Source of the DNA: Splendidivirga corallicola
GTDB lineage: Bacteria; Bacteroidota; Bacteroidia; Cytophagales; Cyclobacteriaceae
DNA: 64,000 nt
NCBI GenBank assembly: GCA_030442035.1
Contig: JAUJEA010000002.1
Span: 434,001 to 498,000 of the forward strand
Reading direction: 5' to 3'
The position numbers were made by a program, and so were the translations under genes. Below the pieces are notes generated by a model. That model was not told where the DNA came from, ran no database searches, and worked only from the letters and a program-made list of their open reading frames with translations. Below, piece after piece: positions 32,239 to 42,136 of this stretch. Positions within the stretch are counted from its first letter, which is position 1. Each line of letters opens with the position of its first letter.

Positions 32239-35197
32239 ACGCTGTTAACCCTGATATTTCACGTCCTTGGACCAGTTTTTTTAATTGAGGTACTAGGTCA
32301 TTCATTAAAGCTGTTTCGGCTTTGCTGCGTTGTTTCCAACTCAGCTCCAAAGGCTCCATGAGGTCAGTGAGTTTCTCACCATCAAAAATCATCCTGCTTA
32401 CAACCTGCTCCACAAATACCTTTAAGTCTGTCGTTTGCAAGCCATGAGCATTAGCAATCGCAGCTAGTTCTTTATCATATTTCTCAACTTTAAAGGTTTC
32501 ATAGTTTTGTTTCAACTCATCTGCGGTTTGCCCAACACTCCAATCCACCTGATTAATGTAGTCTGTTAAGTCTTCCTCTTCATCCATCAGGTTGGAGTTA
32601 GACTTTAACAAACTAATCACCTGTGCTTTGGTCATTTTTTGCTTAGACCTTTTTTGTTGTGTACTGGCGGCAATCAGGGCCATGATGTAATCGTAATCAA
32701 TCACCGCGGAGGCAAAAAGTACAAACTCAAAATCAAGTTGCTGAACTTCCTCCGGTACTTGGTCACCTTCCTTTTGCTGTATTTCCCTGAATTGCTTGGC
32801 GGTTTCTATGTAAGAACTACGGAATTCCTGCATGGTTTCTTTTGGCAGGATGGCTTCAATTTTTGCCTGTTGCTCTTCGTCCAAATCGGTGTATTGGTCA
32901 AGTTCCAACCTTAATTTCTGTACTTTTTTAAAGTTTTGTACAAATGCAATCTTTGCCGCATCACCTCTTAAATTATAGACTTCCTGTGGCCTATCTACGA
33001 GATTGTTTTCTTGCATAAAAACACCCAAAGCTTCCACAGCCTTTTGGTATTGGTCAATCACTAAAGGAGCAGGATCAACCATCCAAATTTCTTTGGCTTT
33101 ATCTTCATCTTCACCAGAGAAAAGAGTAATAGCTTGATTAACGGCTTCTTGCTGTGAGCGGAAATCTAATATGTTTCCATATGGTTTGGTATCATTCAAT
33201 ACTCGGTTGGTTCTCGAAAATGCTTGAATCAATCCGTGGAATTTCAGGTTCTTATCCACATAAAGCGTATTTAGGTATTTAGAATCAAAACCTGTGAGCA
33301 GCATATCCACCACAATAGTCAAGTCTATCTTATTTTTATGCGAATAATCCTTGTTGCTAAACTTCTGGTCTTTGATACGTCTTTGTACATCCTGATAGTA
33401 CAGATCAAATTCGTTGATGCTGTGATTAGTGCCAAACTGTTGATTGTAGTCAGCAATAATCTCCGTTAAGGCTTCTTTCTTCTCTTCGGGATTTTGTTTG
33501 TTGTCTTCTTTCTCTTGAATTAAATCCTCTTGAATCTGTTGAATATCTTTATTTCCTTCAGCAGGAGGTGAGAACACACAAGCGATATTAAGCTGAATAT
33601 AGTTTTCATTTACCGCCTTTTTCTGTTCTTGAATAGTTTTGAAAAGGCGATAATATTCTATGGCGTTATTGATAGAAGCTGTTGCCAACACCGCATTGAA
33701 TTTTCTTTGGTTGGTAGCTGCATTATGTTTTTCAATAATGGCTTCTACAACGGCTTGTTGTGCAATCGCTTCTCCAGGTTTCGGATTTTGGTCGCCTTTC
33801 CCTTTGAAGTAGTCAATATGAAAACGCAGCACATTTTTATCGTCTATGGCATGGGTAATGGTATAAGCATGTAACTGCTTTTCAAAAATGGCTTTTGTGG
33901 TCTTGTAAGTTTCGTATTGATCTTCTCGAATTTTGTAAGTCGCATTTTTATCAAAAATGGGCGTACCTGTGAAACCAAAGAGCTGTGCATTCGGGAAGAA
34001 CGCTACGATTGCCTTATGATTTTCTCCGAATTGAGAACGATGGCACTCATCAAAAATGAATACTATTCGCTTCTCACTTAAAGGTTCAAGACGCTCTTTA
34101 TAGTTGCGTTTGTTAGTTCCATCCAACGCGAGCCCTAATTTTTGAATAGTGGTAACAATAACCTTGTCGGCATAATCGGTAGAAAGCAATCGCCTTACCA
34201 ATGTTTCCGTATTGGTATTTTCCTCTACACTGCCTTCCTGAAATTTGTTGAATTCCTCGCGAGTTTGTCGATCCAAATCTTTACGGTCAACTACAAATAA
34301 ACATTTTTCAATGTCCGGATTGTCCTTCAACAGAGTAGAGGCTTTAAAAGAAGTCAAAGTTTTACCACTACCTGTTGTGTGCCAGATGTATCCGTTTCCA
34401 CGGTTTTCATGGATACAATCTACAATTGCTTTCACAGCATAAATCTGATACGGACGCATCACGAGCATTTTTTGTTCGCTCTCAACAAGCACCATATACT
34501 TGCTTATCATTTCACCCAAAGTGCATTTGGAAAGGAATTTTCCTGTAAAATCATGCAGATCGTTAATTTTCTTGTTGTTTACATCCGCTAATTCATAAAC
34601 AGGTAAGAATTGTTCATCTGCATTGAATTGAAAGTGCTGATTCTTATTATTAGAAAAGTAGATTGTTCTTGACCCATTACTTACAATGAACAATTGCATA
34701 TAGCACATCAAGCTATTTGTGTAGCCATTACCTGGATCATTTTTATAGTCCACTATTTGTTGCATGGCTTTGCGGTATGAAACATCAAGTTTTTTTAACT
34801 CAATTTGCACTACAGGCAAGCCATTAATCAATAAAATAATGTCATAACGTTGATAGCTATTTTCTGTATTAATCCGTAGTTGACTAATGACTTCAAAATC
34901 ATTTTTACACCAGTCTTTAATATTTACCAAAGTGTAGTGTAGGGGTGTTCCGTCTTCTCGTTGAAAATACTGTCTTTCTCGTAACAGTTTAGAAGCAGCA
35001 AAAACATCAGGCTCAATAATCTCTTCACGCAATCGTAAAAATTCACTGTCTGATAAATGCACCCGGTTAAGTGCTTCAAATTTGGCTTTGAAGTTCTGTT
35101 CAAGCGTTTTTCGATCGACGATATCAGGTCGGTGAATATATTTCAGCTCTGTAAGCTGCGTGATCAGGTTTTCTTCTATTTGATATTCTTTAGTCAT
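32231..35197 (-). CDS. hsdR: Type I restriction endonuclease/translocase subunit
   Basis: A 988-residue HsdR. The nuclease domain has D119 and E133-x-K135 (in YDIILLING and QIELKK), the PD-(D/E)XK active site. The helicase part has Walker A TGSGKT (275-280) and the DEAD-box-like DECH (383-386), then GFTGTPIF (motif III) and further helicase motifs (TGFDSKYLN, QAFSRTNR). It uses ATP to pull DNA and cuts when complexes collide. All residues look intact. The start overlaps the regulator gene by 8 bases. Confidence 0.95.
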   Translation of the reverse strand: MTKEYQIEENLITQLTELKYIHRPDIVDRKTLEQNFKAKFEALNRVHLSDSEFLRLREEIIEPDVFAASKLLRERQYFQREDGTPLHYTLVNIKDWCKNDFEVISQLRINTENSYQRYDIILLINGLPVVQIELKKLDVSYRKAMQQIVDYKNDPGNGYTNSLMCYMQLFIVSNGSRTIYFSNNKNQHFQFNADEQFLPVYELADVNNKKINDLHDFTGKFLSKCTLGEMISKYMVLVESEQKMLVMRPYQIYAVKAIVDCIHENRGNGYIWHTTGSGKTLTSFKASTLLKDNPDIEKCLFVVDRKDLDRQTREEFNKFQEGSVEENTNTETLVRRLLSTDYADKVIVTTIQKLGLALDGTNKRNYKERLEPLSEKRIVFIFDECHRSQFGENHKAIVAFFPNAQLFGFTGTPIFDKNATYKIREDQYETYKTTKAIFEKQLHAYTITHAIDDKNVLRFHIDYFKGKGDQNPKPGEAIAQQAVVEAIIEKHNAATNQRKFNAVLATASINNAIEYYRLFKTIQEQKKAVNENYIQLNIACVFSPPAEGNKDIQQIQEDLIQEKEDNKQNPEEKKEALTEIIADYNQQFGTNHSINEFDLYYQDVQRRIKDQKFSNKDYSHKNKIDLTIVVDMLLTGFDSKYLNTLYVDKNLKFHGLIQAFSRTNRVLNDTKPYGNILDFRSQQEAVNQAITLFSGEDEDKAKEIWMVDPAPLVIDQYQKAVEALGVFMQENNLVDRPQEVYNLRGDAAKIAFVQNFKKVQKLRLELDQYTDLDEEQQAKIEAILPKETMQEFRSSYIETAKQFREIQQKEGDQVPEEVQQLDFEFVLFASAVIDYDYIMALIAASTQQKRSKQKMTKAQVISLLKSNSNLMDEEEDLTDYINQVDWSVGQTADELKQNYETFKVEKYDKELAAIANAHGLQTTDLKVFVEQVVSRMIFDGEKLTDLMEPLELSWKQRSKAETALMNDLVPQLKKLVQGREISGLTAYE

Positions 35198-35393
35198 CCA
35201 AATCTTCTTTCAATAGATCTTTCGGGTTAACCTCTAGTATTCTCGCAATTTCATAAAGAACTTCAAGTCTTGGTTGCTGTCTGTTTTGCACATATCCATT
35301 CACCATGTTGTAACTCTTTCCAAGTTTCTCTGCCAACCAAGTTTGCTTAATTCCTTTTTGCTCAAGCACTTCCTTTATTCGGTTCATGTCCAC
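35190..35393 (-). CDS. XRE-type transcriptional regulator of the type I locus
   Basis: A 67-residue protein that is almost entirely one helix-turn-helix: IKQTWLAEKLGKSYNMVNGYVQNRQQPRLEVLYEIA. It has the size of phage-Cro/Xre-type repressors and of restriction controller proteins. It leads the R-M operon and overlaps hsdR by 8 bases, so it probably times or limits expression of the restriction genes. Its operator is expected in the ~80 bases upstream (35394-35473), but no clear palindrome was identified. Confidence 0.85.
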   Translation of the reverse strand: MDMNRIKEVLEQKGIKQTWLAEKLGKSYNMVNGYVQNRQQPRLEVLYEIARILEVNPKDLLKEDLDD

Positions 35394-35473
35394 CTAAAAT
35401 TATCCAGCCAAGATAGCATTTTAACTTAAACTATCTCGTTTTCAATATACTCATTGTTGGCTTTTCGTTGTTT

Positions 35474-37438
35474 CTATTCTTCTACCGTTTCCTTTTTCAG
35501 GAAGTCCAATTTCAATAGATCTTCCTTGTTTACTTGCCAGCCTTCAAAATCAATCTCCCACCGTTCTTCAAGGAAAGAAAGCATTCTTTTACCCCGATTT
35601 TCAATTTCTATTGGTGTCCAACTGTCATAGCTAGAAACTTCGATCTCGCTATATGTTCCATTGTAAAAGCCAATTTCATTTCCGTTTTTGTTAGTGTGCT
35701 TTTTCTTAAAATCAAAGCATTTGTTTTGAAACTCGGAGTTTTTTGCTTGACCAAGCAAAACCAAGTTTCCCAAGCTATTGAGTAATATTCGTCTTTCCTT
35801 TTTTGAGTGTTTGTTAAAAACCGAAGTCCAACAGCTATTCTTCGGAGTTTGTGGATAAATATGCTCAATGGTGTCTTCTCTCCTACTTTTGTTGAAATCA
35901 GTCCAGCTTACTTTTTGGTTTCCATTGGCTTTTTCTTGTAGATAAAGTTCATATTCAAACAGGAAGTATCTTAATCCATTCCAAGTGTAAAAGCCTTCTC
36001 TTTTATCATATTGATCTTTTACATAATTGTCGAATTTTTCAAGGTCAAACCAACCGTAATAGAGATAGTCGTCTCCTTCACCTGATTCTCCCTGTGTCAT
36101 CCAATCTATGTTTTCAATGGTTGATTGAATCGTTGTGGAATCTTTACCAAAATAGAATGAGTTTGCGAGTCTGTAAAAATGGCTGTTTTTGGTGTTGGAA
36201 GGTCTTTGTGAAAGTCTAAAAACCAGGAAAATAAATCGTTCAGCGGATTTGACCAGTGGCAAAAATTCATTTTCACTACATTTTGTCATTGCAGCCATAA
36301 ACAAGGGTGGAAAAGCACTCATGCCTAAACGATTGAGTTTCTGTATCCATTTTTTTGTTTCATCTTGATATTCGGAGAATTGTGGATTGAATAAATAAAA
36401 CCAGGATTTAACACATTTTGAAAGACTGCCTATGTATTCTTTAATGTCCGATAAGGTAACTTTCCCTTTAATTATATTCTTTGTAGTAAATTTTTTATTG
36501 AGCAAGAATTTGGCGTAAGAAGCAGATTCTTTTCTGTCATACTTAAAGTACATAATCCAATGATTTCGTAAAAACTCATCATCATCCATTGCGCTGTTCT
36601 TGTTCTTGCCCAAATATTCATAGATAGTCTTCCAAGTTTCATTTATGTCCTTTCGTAATCTTGTCCTCGTCTGATCATCAATATCTAAAAGGGTGGATAG
36701 GTAAATCAATCTATTTTTTAGAAGCTCTAAATTTGACAGAGGTTTTCCTCTATTATTCATCGTTTCGAAAGTCACATAAACATCAAGTTCATCATCTATT
36801 TCGTAGAAGTTGAATTTAAACTTAGCTGTTACTTTCTTGAATATCTCTTCAAGGTTCCGTTTTTCAAGTTTCTCTAACCTCTTTTTAAAAAAGACTTTGG
36901 CTGTCTTTAGGTTGGAAGTGTATAATGTCTGTTCCGGAACCTTGTCTGCAGTTGAAGATTCTTGCTTTAAAATCTTGGTTTTGAAATATTCATCGCTTGG
37001 GTTGTCCCGTTCATACCCGAATATGTAGGACTTGTAATTTTCTCCGTAGGTTTGAAATAGAAATTTATTTACCCAATACGACTTATCTTTGAAATTGATT
37101 CCTTCATTGTCAGCAAACTGATTTAGAATTTCGTTGATTAAAATAATTGAAGTTGTTAGTCTTTGTTGTCCGTCAATTAGATAGTAAGCCCCGAGTTCTC
37201 TTTCAAAAAGCCACAAATCGTCTTGCCATTTTTCAATGTTTTGAACGCTTGATTTTGAGATTGGCTCAACTGTTAAAAGTCCTGTGTAATGAACCTTATC
37301 GCCTTTCAGATTTACAAGGTCTTCCCAAAAGTCTTCAAGTTGGTTTGTTTCCCAAGAGTAACCTCTTTGAAAATCGGGTATTCTAAAAAATTTCTCATTG
37401 AATATTTCGGTCAATGATTGAAGTTTATTATCTGCCAT
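35474..37438 (-). CDS. GmrSD-like restriction protein (DUF262-DUF1524)
   Basis: A 654-residue protein. The N-terminal DUF262 domain has the nucleotide-binding IDGQQRLTTSIIL (near residue 85) and FETMNNRGKPLSNLELLKN (near 225). The C-terminal DUF1524 domain carries the HNH-type EDTIEHIYPQTP and NSLGNLVLLGQAKNSEFQN. This is the single-chain architecture of GmrSD-family type IV enzymes, which cut modified (glucosylated or methylated) DNA in a nucleotide-dependent way, and of related defence proteins. A type IV enzyme complements the neighbouring type I system, which targets unmodified DNA. A partial R-A repeat lies just upstream. Confidence 0.85.
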   Translation of the reverse strand: MADNKLQSLTEIFNEKFFRIPDFQRGYSWETNQLEDFWEDLVNLKGDKVHYTGLLTVEPISKSSVQNIEKWQDDLWLFERELGAYYLIDGQQRLTTSIILINEILNQFADNEGINFKDKSYWVNKFLFQTYGENYKSYIFGYERDNPSDEYFKTKILKQESSTADKVPEQTLYTSNLKTAKVFFKKRLEKLEKRNLEEIFKKVTAKFKFNFYEIDDELDVYVTFETMNNRGKPLSNLELLKNRLIYLSTLLDIDDQTRTRLRKDINETWKTIYEYLGKNKNSAMDDDEFLRNHWIMYFKYDRKESASYAKFLLNKKFTTKNIIKGKVTLSDIKEYIGSLSKCVKSWFYLFNPQFSEYQDETKKWIQKLNRLGMSAFPPLFMAAMTKCSENEFLPLVKSAERFIFLVFRLSQRPSNTKNSHFYRLANSFYFGKDSTTIQSTIENIDWMTQGESGEGDDYLYYGWFDLEKFDNYVKDQYDKREGFYTWNGLRYFLFEYELYLQEKANGNQKVSWTDFNKSRREDTIEHIYPQTPKNSCWTSVFNKHSKKERRILLNSLGNLVLLGQAKNSEFQNKCFDFKKKHTNKNGNEIGFYNGTYSEIEVSSYDSWTPIEIENRGKRMLSFLEERWEIDFEGWQVNKEDLLKLDFLKKETVEE

Positions 37439-37479
37439 TTATGTCGTTTCCCAATGAATGCCAATAATTAGCCAATCAG

Positions 37480-37522
37480 GCACTAAACTAATAGTGTCGT
37501 AGGAGTAGGAGTCATAAGCATT
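37480..37522. repeat. Dispersed repeat R-A, partial copy 3
   Basis: CACTAAACTAATAGTGTCGTAGGAGT and CATAAGCAT match the right end of R-A copies 1 and 2. Only this end is kept. Like the others, it lies directly upstream of a - strand gene (the GmrSD-like one). Confidence 0.55.
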
Positions 37523-37537
37523 CATCTTTTTTCTTAT

Positions 37538-38245
37538 CTATACCCCTAGTTGCTTAAGAAATTCCAGTTTTTTTTCGGTTTCAAACAGCTTTTGTTGATC
37601 ATTTGTTAGCCTATAACAAATTACCAGATTTTTTAGAGCATCATCGTTGATCGGCATAATATCAAGAGCTTGATTAAAATACCGAATTGCATTAGTAATA
37701 TCATCACGTCCGTAAAAATCTGCACCTATATTATTAAGCTCATCAGTCTTACTGGCAATTGACATTTTTATATCCATTGGCCATTGAGATGTCCACTTTT
37801 GCACAAAGTTCCGTATCTCCTGAAAATCATCTTTTTCCGTGTTTGAGTCGGCAATAAATTGATCTTCAGCCTTCTTATATTCTATATCAACATTTCTATC
37901 GTGCATATGCAAAATGCATTTCTCTATTGAATTCTCTTCAATTTGAATTGTTAGTCCATAATCTTCAAATGATTCTCCCATTATATCATGTCCATAACCT
38001 CGAAGGACAATCTTCTCTGATGTTTGTTCAATGATTCGCATTGGTTTGGGTGACATCTGAACATTATTCTGCCAAAAAGGATGGTTGCCGTCAAGATTGT
38101 AAAGGGTTACAGTATAACCTTCTCGACCTTGAATATCAGGTTCAACCTTCAATGCCCGATTCGCACCCCCTGAAAGTCCTGCAACAAGTTGCCCGTTTTC
38201 ATATCTCAAATGATCACTGGACTTAAATATAAAATCTAGGTTCAT
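37538..38245 (-). CDS. Beta-rich protein with C-terminal TPR-like repeats, 235 aa
   Basis: I do not recognise this protein. Residues 1-~130 are a beta-rich domain (VEPDIQGREGYTVTLYNLDG, RIIEQTSEKIVLRGYG). After an acidic linker, residues ~165-235 form tetratricopeptide-like helices (NNIGADFYGRDDITNAIRYF and MPINDDALKNLVICYRL), a protein-binding scaffold. There is no signal peptide or membrane segment. It stands alone between the GmrSD-like gene and repeat R-B copy 3. It is probably an immunity- or sensor-type accessory protein, which I infer only from the surroundings. Confidence 0.55.
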   Translation of the reverse strand: MNLDFIFKSSDHLRYENGQLVAGLSGGANRALKVEPDIQGREGYTVTLYNLDGNHPFWQNNVQMSPKPMRIIEQTSEKIVLRGYGHDIMGESFEDYGLTIQIEENSIEKCILHMHDRNVDIEYKKAEDQFIADSNTEKDDFQEIRNFVQKWTSQWPMDIKMSIASKTDELNNIGADFYGRDDITNAIRYFNQALDIMPINDDALKNLVICYRLTNDQQKLFETEKKLEFLKQLGV

Positions 38246-38279
38246 ATGGTGAAATATTTTAGTTATGGATGATCGACAA

Positions 38280-38475
38280 CAAAATAGTGTTTATAACGTG
38301 ACTGCCATGCTGATTTGTTTGAAGATATCAAAAGATCAGTAAAGAATGAAACGATGAGTTGTGAGATTTAAAGTCGATTGGCAAGAAGTGGTGGCTGATA
38401 GCTCTTTTCCGGTTTACTCAATTGAGCAATATAATGATTTACCGAGTTACAGTGAACGTTAAGCTGGATTGGAGC
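38280..38475. repeat. Dispersed repeat R-B, copy 3
   Basis: This is the longest and best-kept copy of R-B. Its left half matches 19079-19190 and its right half matches 28060-28150. It ends with GTGAACGTTAAGCTGGA, whose reverse strand holds GCTTAAC, an attC-like R'' box; no matching R' was found, so this is suggestive only. Confidence 0.7.
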
Positions 38476-38639
38476 TATTAGCATTGCACAGAGTGAATTT
38501 GAAAAATTTCAACTCAATCAGCTGGTTATTAATGAGATGTCTTATTGCATGCAAAATATTCTTTTTAACAATTTGTTAAGAAATTAATTTGTAATAAAAA
38601 TAATAAATACTTAGATTCAAGTCCCTCATCAGCTACGTT

Positions 38640-39884
38640 ATGACCAAGAAACCAAATTCTCCTGAACCTGCCAGAAGTACGGGTTCTAACTTCTTTTCAA
38701 AATTGGGTATATCTCATAATCTTGTTAAAACTTTTGTTATAGCAGTAATCGGTTCAGTTTTCGGAGGTTCTGCTACGTTTCTAGGCGGATTATACGGCAA
38801 AATTTACTTTGAAGGGAAAAAGGATCAAAGATTAGATATAGTTTACAATAATTATGAAAAGTATAAAGATAAATATGATAATTTGCTTTTAATAGAGCGA
38901 TTTGATTCTACATTGAGAAATTTTGTATTAGAATATAGAACCAATAGAATTCAAGATAGGTTTAGCAATCGAGATTTGCATAGAATTTTAGAATCTCGTT
39001 TAGAAAATAAAATGGACAGCAGTCATAATGACTTACAATCAGAATTGAGGGAAGTATTAAGAGCAGATCTCAATAATGATCTTGATGTTTTAAAATTAGA
39101 ATTGAGTACTGATATCAGAAGTCAAACAAATAGCTTAAAGTCTGACATTAGTAGTCGTACGAATAATCTGAAGGCCGACATCAGGAATAGCAGGAATCTA
39201 ATGAAATCTGATATTGAGAAATTTCGAAAAAGTTTTGAAGAATTTAAGGAAAGCGAAAGAGTGCATTTAAATGAGTTCGCAAGTTTAAAGGATCAACATC
39301 ATGTAGACTTTCGTTTTCATTCCTGGAAATATGATGAGCTTAATAATTCCTTTATTCTTATAAAAGATGATCTGGACAAACTCTCCATAACCAAATCAAC
39401 AACTATCGATACTGACAACAGCAACAGTTTAGATGATGTAATTTCCTACTTGGATAATTTGGCCCCATACGATGTTTTTAAAGCTGAATATATTGATGAT
39501 TTCAACATACATCATTCTCAAATTGAAAAAGATAGCTACAAGAGAAGAATAACTGAAAATAGACAATACAAATACATAGGAGAGAGAACTATAGATGGTG
39601 TGCAGATTTGGTGGTATTATATGAGTAATTCTACTCCCTCTGATAGGCTTATTACATGGATAGGCAGTTCGAAAATGACTCCCTTTATTATTCACAAAGG
39701 TGAGGAAGAATTTGTCCCCAGCAGATTTAAAATAGAATATGTTAATAAGTTAATTAATAGTAACAATTTAGATCTATTCGATGGTTTACATGGATTTGAT
39801 AAAAATAATAACCACTTTATTATATGCACTCTTAAAAATGACTCAAGTAGAAAGACATATTGCATGATTTCCTATTTAAAATAG
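38640..39884 (+). CDS. Membrane-anchored coiled-coil protein, 414 aa
   Basis: I do not recognise this protein. One membrane helix (VKTFVIAVIGSVFGGSATFLGGLY, residues ~30-54) is followed by a long coiled coil (~60-235), including three repeats of the type L-K-S/A-D-I-S/R-N/S and several S-R/N-L units, and then a globular C-terminal domain (~270-414) with WWYYMSNSTPSDRLITW. It has no known enzymatic motif. It is the first + strand gene after the long - strand stretch, so it may belong to the flanking accessory DNA rather than the defence modules. AT-rich DNA with poly-A/T tracts precedes the ATG. Confidence 0.6.
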   Translation: MTKKPNSPEPARSTGSNFFSKLGISHNLVKTFVIAVIGSVFGGSATFLGGLYGKIYFEGKKDQRLDIVYNNYEKYKDKYDNLLLIERFDSTLRNFVLEYRTNRIQDRFSNRDLHRILESRLENKMDSSHNDLQSELREVLRADLNNDLDVLKLELSTDIRSQTNSLKSDISSRTNNLKADIRNSRNLMKSDIEKFRKSFEEFKESERVHLNEFASLKDQHHVDFRFHSWKYDELNNSFILIKDDLDKLSITKSTTIDTDNSNSLDDVISYLDNLAPYDVFKAEYIDDFNIHHSQIEKDSYKRRITENRQYKYIGERTIDGVQIWWYYMSNSTPSDRLITWIGSSKMTPFIIHKGEEEFVPSRFKIEYVNKLINSNNLDLFDGLHGFDKNNNHFIICTLKNDSSRKTYCMISYLK

Positions 39885-39997
39885 CAATGATGGCTTCCCA
39901 AATAATCCTTGTGATAGAGCATCCAGAAGCGAGAAAGTAAACCTATTTTTAACCCCTGAAACCTCGGCTTAAAAGACAACCAAAAAACTGTGATTAA

Positions 39998-40043
39998 AGT
40001 GGCACATTTTGGTTGATATGATTGGCATACTTTCAATGATATA
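39998..40043. repeat. Two tandem IS21-like end units
   Basis: AGTGGCACATTTTGGTTGATAT (39998) and ATTGGCATACTTTCAATGATAT (40021) match the three units at 16075-16144. No transposase gene is near; this is probably the end of a lost or decayed insertion element. Confidence 0.5.
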
Positions 40044-40133
40044 ACAAACACTGTGCTATATCGTTTGTGCCTGTCTTGAATAGTCAATATAGTTGAAGAA
40101 TATGAGTGTCCAAAAGGGCGAAAGCCCCTGGCC

Positions 40134-40559
40134 CTATTCAAAAACAAGCTCATATTCAATAAACCGGTCTTTCTTAATATTCTCATCTCTGATTAATTCA
40201 TACTGGTTGGCACAAAGAGGGTTTCCAGCCTCATTGCACACCCCTTCATAGTATTTTGAAACAATCTGATCATTCACAATGAAGTACAACGAATCATATT
40301 CATCAAAATTTTGAATGAGAAACCCACGCCTTCCAGTTATCCCACCGGTTCCATAGATCATTTCGCGTAAATCGGTTGCTATGGTCAGTTCTTCAGCGTC
40401 ATCGTGACTGAAATACCAACGAACCAGAAGATCATTATCGGATTTATTATGAATAAAATAACTCGTAAAAGTAGATGGGGCCGTATCACTTGGATCAGTA
40501 CAGCCATTGTTGCTCAATAGAACAACGGCTGTACATATCATGATCAATATTCTTTTCAT
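40134..40559 (-). CDS. Small lipoprotein, 141 aa
   Basis: I do not recognise this protein. MKRILIMICTAVVLLSNNGC is a signal peptide with a lipobox Cys at residue 20. The mature part is beta-rich (FTSYFIHNKSDNDLLVRWYF, EYDSLYFIVND) and ends in a charged tail. Its ATG overlaps the stop of the 526-residue lipoprotein upstream (ATGA), so the two are co-expressed. This looks like a partner or inhibitor of the putative metalloprotease. It is outer-membrane- or periplasm-located by signal. Confidence 0.6.
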   Translation of the reverse strand: MKRILIMICTAVVLLSNNGCTDPSDTAPSTFTSYFIHNKSDNDLLVRWYFSHDDAEELTIATDLREMIYGTGGITGRRGFLIQNFDEYDSLYFIVNDQIVSKYYEGVCNEAGNPLCANQYELIRDENIKKDRFIEYELVFE

Positions 40560-42136
40560 CTCTTTAATTCGATATATTGCGTAACTAATTCATCAAGATA
40601 TTTTTCTGTAGGATTCGAATAGCTGCTTTTCAGATTATCTTTCCATTGATTTAAGTCTCTTGAATTCTGTAAAACGGCTTCCAGTTGAGAAATCGTATAT
40701 CCCGATACTCTATCAAAAGCAAAATCCTGTTTGAAAGGACCAAATCCCTGGTTAAGATGATCAATACAATCTATAAAAATAGGAGTATTGTATTTGCCGA
40801 CTCCCCTGATCGTTGAAAAACTGAGATTGGCGAAAGTGTTATGGCTGCTATATCTCATTCTGGTTAGCGCCCATGAAGCACCTACAGCCCAACTTTCCTT
40901 TAACCTATCCGATGTGCCATTATCCCAACTCCCTTTTCTCAATTCCCAATGCGAAGCATGAGCCAATTCGTGGGTGATTGTATTGTACATTCTTTCTTCG
41001 GAAAGAATAAAATCATCAAGATCCTTCCGGTACATCTTTATTTGGTTGGGAATACCAAGAAACCTTCTGTCATCATCATGAGTTGTTTGCCCTTTTCCAC
41101 TATAGGCGGCAATTTTCATTTGAGGCTTTAATGTACCGTTTTGCGGTGGCCTTCTAAGCCCCAATATATTTCCATAGTAGTAATGTTCAGCTCCCAAATG
41201 AATAAAGGCATGAAAATGAGATATCTCCTGTGGAGCACTTTTTATTTCGGGGTTCCAGGCTTTTTTCCTGAGCCTTGGTCCGTTCATTACTGCCTGACCA
41301 ATTCCTTCCAGGCGAATACTGTAATTATTTCTTTCCCACCTGATGCTGTAATTAACTTTACTGCTTGAAAAACTGGAAGTTCTGAAATAACCGTTTTTAT
41401 CGGTTATAGCTTCTTTTGTCTTAAACCATCGGTTGACCCTGACTTTAACTCCCGATACTCCTGTGAATCGGCCTAAACGCTTGTCCTCCACCTTTATTGT
41501 CCCACTCGGATTCCATCGTGCCCTTTGTGAATTAAGGTCCGGTTCATCAAAATCATCCTCATTTCCGGTCAATCGGAAAGATTCCCTTAAAAGGTCTGTT
41601 ATGACATTGCTTCTTCTTCCAATGATGATCTGCTCATCATCTTCCGGTATATAAAGTTCGGCTAGCAGCTCGTAATTTACCTCTGGTAAATTCCTATCCA
41701 CCTCAACAGCAGTATACTGATATGTAGGCTTGTCTATTGGAATGGTGGGATCACGATAAAATACACCTCCCTCTTCTCTTTCATGATCCAACGGAAAATC
41801 CCATAATATTAAGGTGGAATCCTTTGACAACAAATCCAGTTCACCGTAGTCTTCAGGTACGAATCGTATGTAAAGATGAGTCGTACGCACATTCACGTGA
41901 TTCCTGTATCGACCTTTTCTTTGCAAAGATTCCCATGCTTTTTTCATGTTCCTGACAGAATATGGATTTTCCAGTTTTTTGCCAAGTTTTACCATGTGTT
42001 GCTTTAAATCTTCACTCAGATACAAAGGCTCACTGGAATTGTTAATAGGAGAAATGTCCTCTTTAAAGCAGGACGTGACCAAAAATAATAAAGTTGCCAT
42101 AGCTATAATCCGCTGGCTGTGCTGGTTAATATTCAT
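40556..42136 (-). CDS. Lipoprotein with zinc-metallopeptidase-like HELAH motif
   Basis: A 526-residue protein. The signal peptide ends in a lipobox (LVTSC, Cys23). A long N-terminal part contains a carboxypeptidase-regulatory-like beta domain (~210-285: GVSGVKVRVNRWFKTKEAITDKNGYF). Residues 389-393 are HELAH (ITHELAHASHWELR), the zincin HExxH motif, with a further His three residues on (HASH). Two aromatic-rich segments follow, without an obvious third ligand. It probably hydrolyses proteins or peptides at the cell surface. Its small lipoprotein partner overlaps it by 4 bases. Confidence 0.6.
   Translation of the reverse strand: MNINQHSQRIIAMATLLFLVTSCFKEDISPINNSSEPLYLSEDLKQHMVKLGKKLENPYSVRNMKKAWESLQRKGRYRNHVNVRTTHLYIRFVPEDYGELDLLSKDSTLILWDFPLDHEREEGGVFYRDPTIPIDKPTYQYTAVEVDRNLPEVNYELLAELYIPEDDEQIIIGRRSNVITDLLRESFRLTGNEDDFDEPDLNSQRARWNPSGTIKVEDKRLGRFTGVSGVKVRVNRWFKTKEAITDKNGYFRTSSFSSSKVNYSIRWERNNYSIRLEGIGQAVMNGPRLRKKAWNPEIKSAPQEISHFHAFIHLGAEHYYYGNILGLRRPPQNGTLKPQMKIAAYSGKGQTTHDDDRRFLGIPNQIKMYRKDLDDFILSEERMYNTITHELAHASHWELRKGSWDNGTSDRLKESWAVGASWALTRMRYSSHNTFANLSFSTIRGVGKYNTPIFIDCIDHLNQGFGPFKQDFAFDRVSGYTISQLEAVLQNSRDLNQWKDNLKSSYSNPTEKYLDELVTQYIELKR

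Noticed and set aside
38280-38475. R-B as a functional attC
   Set aside because: An R''-like GCTTAAC is present but no paired R' or arms.
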